Source of the DNA: Sedimentibacter sp.
GTDB taxonomy: Bacteria > Bacillota > Clostridia > Tissierellales > Sedimentibacteraceae
Direction: 5' to 3'
NCBI GenBank assembly: GCA_029256005.1
Contig: JAQSYS010000120.1
Span: forward strand, 1-8,911
DNA length: 8,911 bases
The notes beneath the pieces are model-generated. The model did no database searches, was not told the origin of the DNA, and saw only the letters and a program-made list of their open reading frames with translations. Both the position numbers and the translations under genes were made by a program. Each line of letters begins with the position of its first letter. Position 1 is the stretch's first letter. Below are positions 6,504 through 8,911 of the stretch, in pieces.

Positions 6504-8150
6504 ATGCAATCACTAATTACATTATTTACGGCATGCTGGCTAATTCTGTGTGCTCATAAACTTAAATACAGTCTGCATATGCTTCAAATTGAAGGTTATA
6601 AAACTGAGAAATATATAGATTGGATGAATACTCATAAGGATAAAGTGTTTACACAAAATGATAGAATTTATACTGTATTATTGATAATCAACTCTGTATT
6701 TTTTTTGCTGACTGTTACATCTGATGAAATGAAGAACCTGAATCTACATGCAATTGTAAGCTCCTTATTTACTTCAATACTATTAATATTAAGCTATAAA
6801 ACTAAGTATGAATCTAAGAAACCTCTTGTTATGACTAAAAGAGCAAAAAGACTTATTTTTATAGCAATACTCTTAGTATTGATTGACTTTGCGATTGTAG
6901 TAGGCTTAGTTAACATGGTTTCAGGGGACATTGTAAAATATTTTCCTCTTTGGTCAGGAATTTTAGCAGTAGTTTATTTATTCAGCTCATATTATATACT
7001 AGGGGCAAATTTCATTGCTAAACCAATTGAGAAAAACATAAATAAAAATTTTTTTGATAAAGCATCATCAAAAATAAAAAACATGGAGGGTGCATTAATT
7101 TCAGTAGGAATTACAGGAAGCTACGGTAAAACAAGCACGAAATTTGCAGCTGCAACTATAATTAAAGAAAAATTTAATATATTAATCACTCCTGAAAGTT
7201 ACAATACGCCTATGGGTATCAGCAAAATAATAAATGATAAATTAACTGATGAACATGATGTTTTCATTGCTGAGCTGGGTGCTACAAAGGTAGGCGATAT
7301 TGATGAGGTTGCTGCACTAACAAATCCCAAAATAGGAATCTTAACTTCCATAGGACCATGTCACTTAGAAACATTCAAGTCTATTGATAATATAATGAGG
7401 ACTAAGTATGAACTTATTGAGAGACTTCCTGCAGATGGTGTTGCAATTTTTAATTATGACAACGAATATGTTAAAAAACTTGCAAATAAAACTTTTAAGG
7501 AAAAAATACTGTATGGAATAAAAAATATTGAAGATACAGATGTGTTTGCAACAGATATAAGAGTAGGAAACACCGGATCTAAATTTACATTATGCATAAA
7601 TGGACTTGGAACAATCGAATGTGAAACAAAGCTATTAGGTGAGCACAACATTTTAAATATATTAGCAGGAGCGGCTTTAGCAAAAGTGCTCGGACTTAAT
7701 CTAGATGAAATTTCACGTGGCATATCTAAATTAGAAAGTGTAGAACACCGACTACAGCTAATGGATCCAGGAACAGGAGTAATAGTCATAGACGATGCAT
7801 TTAACTCTAATCCCGACGGTGCAAAAGCTGCATTAGATGTTCTAGATTCATTCAAGGATTACAGAAAAATAATCGTAACTCCGGGGATGGTTGAATTAGG
7901 AGAATTAGAAGAAGAAGAAAATAAAAAATTCGGCGAAAATATCGCTCATGTTTGTGATGTTGCAATTTTGGTGGGGAAAAAACGTACTACTCCAATATAC
8001 AAAGGACTAAAGAACAAGGAATTTAATGAAGACAATTTATATGTCGTTAATTCATTAAATGAAGCAACAGAAGTTTTAAAAACATTAACAAAAGTAAATG
8101 ATGTAGTATTATTTGAAAATGATCTTCCTGACACCTATAATGAACATTAA
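6504..8150 (+). CDS. Membrane-anchored MurF-type Mur ligase
   Basis: This 548-residue protein joins an N-terminal membrane domain of about 170 residues to a complete Mur ligase. Hydrophobic segments lie near 3-17, 55-73, 82-98, 114-138 and 147-167. The ligase part has the ATP loop GSYGKTSTK (205-213), NTPMGIS (234-240), AELGA (257-261), a candidate carbamylated Lys301, GEHNILNILAGAALA (379-393), EHRLQ (414-418) and DDAFNSNPDGA (430-440). The last resembles the DDAYNANP motif of MurF, which adds D-Ala-D-Ala to UDP-MurNAc-tripeptide using ATP. Canonical MurF is soluble and about 450 residues, so the membrane domain is the odd part. The C-terminus ends in LFENDLPDTYNE instead of the usual MurF ending. 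AGGAG at 6492-6496, overlapping the hydrolase stop, is seven bases before the ATG. Ddl, which makes the MurF dipeptide substrate, follows after 21 bases and supports a MurF-like activity. A paralogue acting on another acceptor is possible. Confidence 0.88.
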   Translation: MQSLITLFTACWLILCAHKLKYSLHMLQIEGYKTEKYIDWMNTHKDKVFTQNDRIYTVLLIINSVFFLLTVTSDEMKNLNLHAIVSSLFTSILLILSYKTKYESKKPLVMTKRAKRLIFIAILLVLIDFAIVVGLVNMVSGDIVKYFPLWSGILAVVYLFSSYYILGANFIAKPIEKNINKNFFDKASSKIKNMEGALISVGITGSYGKTSTKFAAATIIKEKFNILITPESYNTPMGISKIINDKLTDEHDVFIAELGATKVGDIDEVAALTNPKIGILTSIGPCHLETFKSIDNIMRTKYELIERLPADGVAIFNYDNEYVKKLANKTFKEKILYGIKNIEDTDVFATDIRVGNTGSKFTLCINGLGTIECETKLLGEHNILNILAGAALAKVLGLNLDEISRGISKLESVEHRLQLMDPGTGVIVIDDAFNSNPDGAKAALDVLDSFKDYRKIIVTPGMVELGELEEEENKKFGENIAHVCDVAILVGKKRTTPIYKGLKNKEFNEDNLYVVNSLNEATEVLKTLTKVNDVVLFENDLPDTYNEH

Positions 8151-8171
8151 TAATTAAATATGGAGGGTAAT

Positions 8172-8911
8172 ATGAAAAAATCAATTGGTATTATTATTGG
8201 CGGAAAATCTGTTGAGCATGAGGTTTCGATAATTACAGGTCTTCAGGTTTTAGACAATATAGACAAATCTAAATATGAACCTAGGATAATTTATATTCAA
8301 AAGGATGGAAAATGGTATGCAGGTAACAGCCTTCACGACATAAATAACTATAAAGCAAAGAAATTTGAAGATGCATATGAAGTACTGCCTGGATTTAAAA
8401 ATAATAAACTAATTATTTACCCGCATCCTGATATAAAACAAGGATTTTTTGGGAAAAAGTATAATACATATGAAATAGATGTAGTATTTCCTGCAGTTCA
8501 CGGAACAAATGTTGAAGATGGAGCACTTCACGGATTGTTTCAAATGAACGGAGTGCCATGTGCATTTGGATCGGTGTTAAGTTCTGCAGTAGGAATGGAT
8601 AAGGTAATAATGAAGCAGGTGTTTCAAAGCAACAATCTGCCTGTTGTAGATTATACGTGGTTTCTAAGAAGCAGCTTCGAAGAAAAGAAAGATGAAATAA
8701 TTGAAACTATTGAAAAAATAGGATATCCGTTAATTGTTAAGCCTGCTAATTTAGGCTCTAGTGTAGGAATAAGCAAGGCAAAAAATTATGAAGAGCTGTT
8801 ATATTCTATACAAGTTGCTTTAGCATATGACAGAAAGATAATAGTTGAAAAATGCGTGGAAAATGTAAGAGAAATTAACTGCGCAGTTATGGGATATGAA
8901 AATGACCTCAC
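8172..8911 (+). CDS. ddl: D-alanine--D-alanine ligase (3' partial)
   Basis: This ATP-grasp enzyme joins two D-alanines for the end of the peptidoglycan stem. The first 246 residues are present and the frame runs off the window. The N-terminal substrate-binding region shows GGKSVEHEVSIITG (10-23), including Glu15, and AVHGTNVEDGALHG (108-121). The usual signature is HGxxGEDG, so Val114 replaces a common Gly. GMDK (141-144) starts the central ATP-grasp part, followed by YPLIVKPANLGSSVGISK (185-202), IIVEKCVENVREINCAVMG (223-241). The omega loop and the C-terminal metal and ATP sites are beyond the end, so D-Ala preference over D-Ser or D-Lac cannot be judged. GGAGGG at 8162-8167 is four bases before the ATG. 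Its place directly after a MurF-type ligase fits a two-step route: dipeptide synthesis, then addition to the precursor. Confidence 0.95.
   Translation, partial: MKKSIGIIIGGKSVEHEVSIITGLQVLDNIDKSKYEPRIIYIQKDGKWYAGNSLHDINNYKAKKFEDAYEVLPGFKNNKLIIYPHPDIKQGFFGKKYNTYEIDVVFPAVHGTNVEDGALHGLFQMNGVPCAFGSVLSSAVGMDKVIMKQVFQSNNLPVVDYTWFLRSSFEEKKDEIIETIEKIGYPLIVKPANLGSSVGISKAKNYEELLYSIQVALAYDRKIIVEKCVENVREINCAVMGYENDL

Noticed and set aside
7454..7855. 133-codon open frame on the - strand inside the Mur ligase gene
   Set aside because: It lies antisense to a fully conserved Mur ligase core, is rich in Ser and Pro as expected for a reverse-strand shadow, and matches no family I recognise.
8172..8911. Vancomycin-resistance type ligase (D-Ala-D-Ser or D-Ala-D-Lac)
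   Set aside because: The omega-loop residues that decide the second substrate lie beyond the window, and no vanX, vanT or vanH-like gene is visible beside it.

Overview
The window looks like chromosomal DNA of a low-GC anaerobic Gram-positive bacterium (Firmicutes, Clostridia or a related class). The signs are strong AT richness, heavy use of AGA and ATA codons, strong AGGAGG-like ribosome binding sites, a tpiA-gpmI-eno glycolytic run followed by secG, and a K+-dependent, probably Na+-pumping, membrane pyrophosphatase. Species cannot be fixed from the sequence. All supported genes are on the + strand and no gene-free stretch exceeds 170 bases.

Region 1 (1-3019) is the distal part of a glycolysis operon: the last 53 codons of triosephosphate isomerase, complete cofactor-independent phosphoglycerate mutase (gpmI) and complete enolase (eno). 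Gaps are 11 and 13 bases. Together they interconvert the triose phosphates and take 3-phosphoglycerate to phosphoenolpyruvate.

Region 2 (3020-3417) has a 167-base intergenic segment followed by secG. The segment holds a long AT-rich inverted repeat, whose arms are each nearly palindromic and exactly 30 bp apart, and then a well-formed sigma-A-type promoter. SecG is the small two-helix subunit of the SecYEG translocon.

Region 3 (3418-5640) is a single-gene unit: a 157-base AT-rich leader with a small hairpin, hppA (membrane-bound pyrophosphatase), and a clear rho-independent terminator.

Region 4 (5641-8911) begins with a probable promoter and an 11-bp tandem repeat. It continues as a three-gene operon: a small alpha/beta hydrolase that appears to lack a segment of about 20-25 residues, a Mur ligase of the MurF type carrying an unusual N-terminal multi-helix membrane domain, and D-alanine--D-alanine ligase (ddl, cut by the window end). 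MurF-type ligases add the dipeptide that Ddl makes to the cell-wall precursor, so the operon probably serves peptidoglycan precursor synthesis or a modified version of it at the membrane.

Most of the window is housekeeping. The least explained parts are the membrane-anchored MurF-like protein with its hydrolase partner, the shortened hydrolase, and the paired dyads upstream of secG. No mobile element, CRISPR array, tRNA or rRNA was seen.
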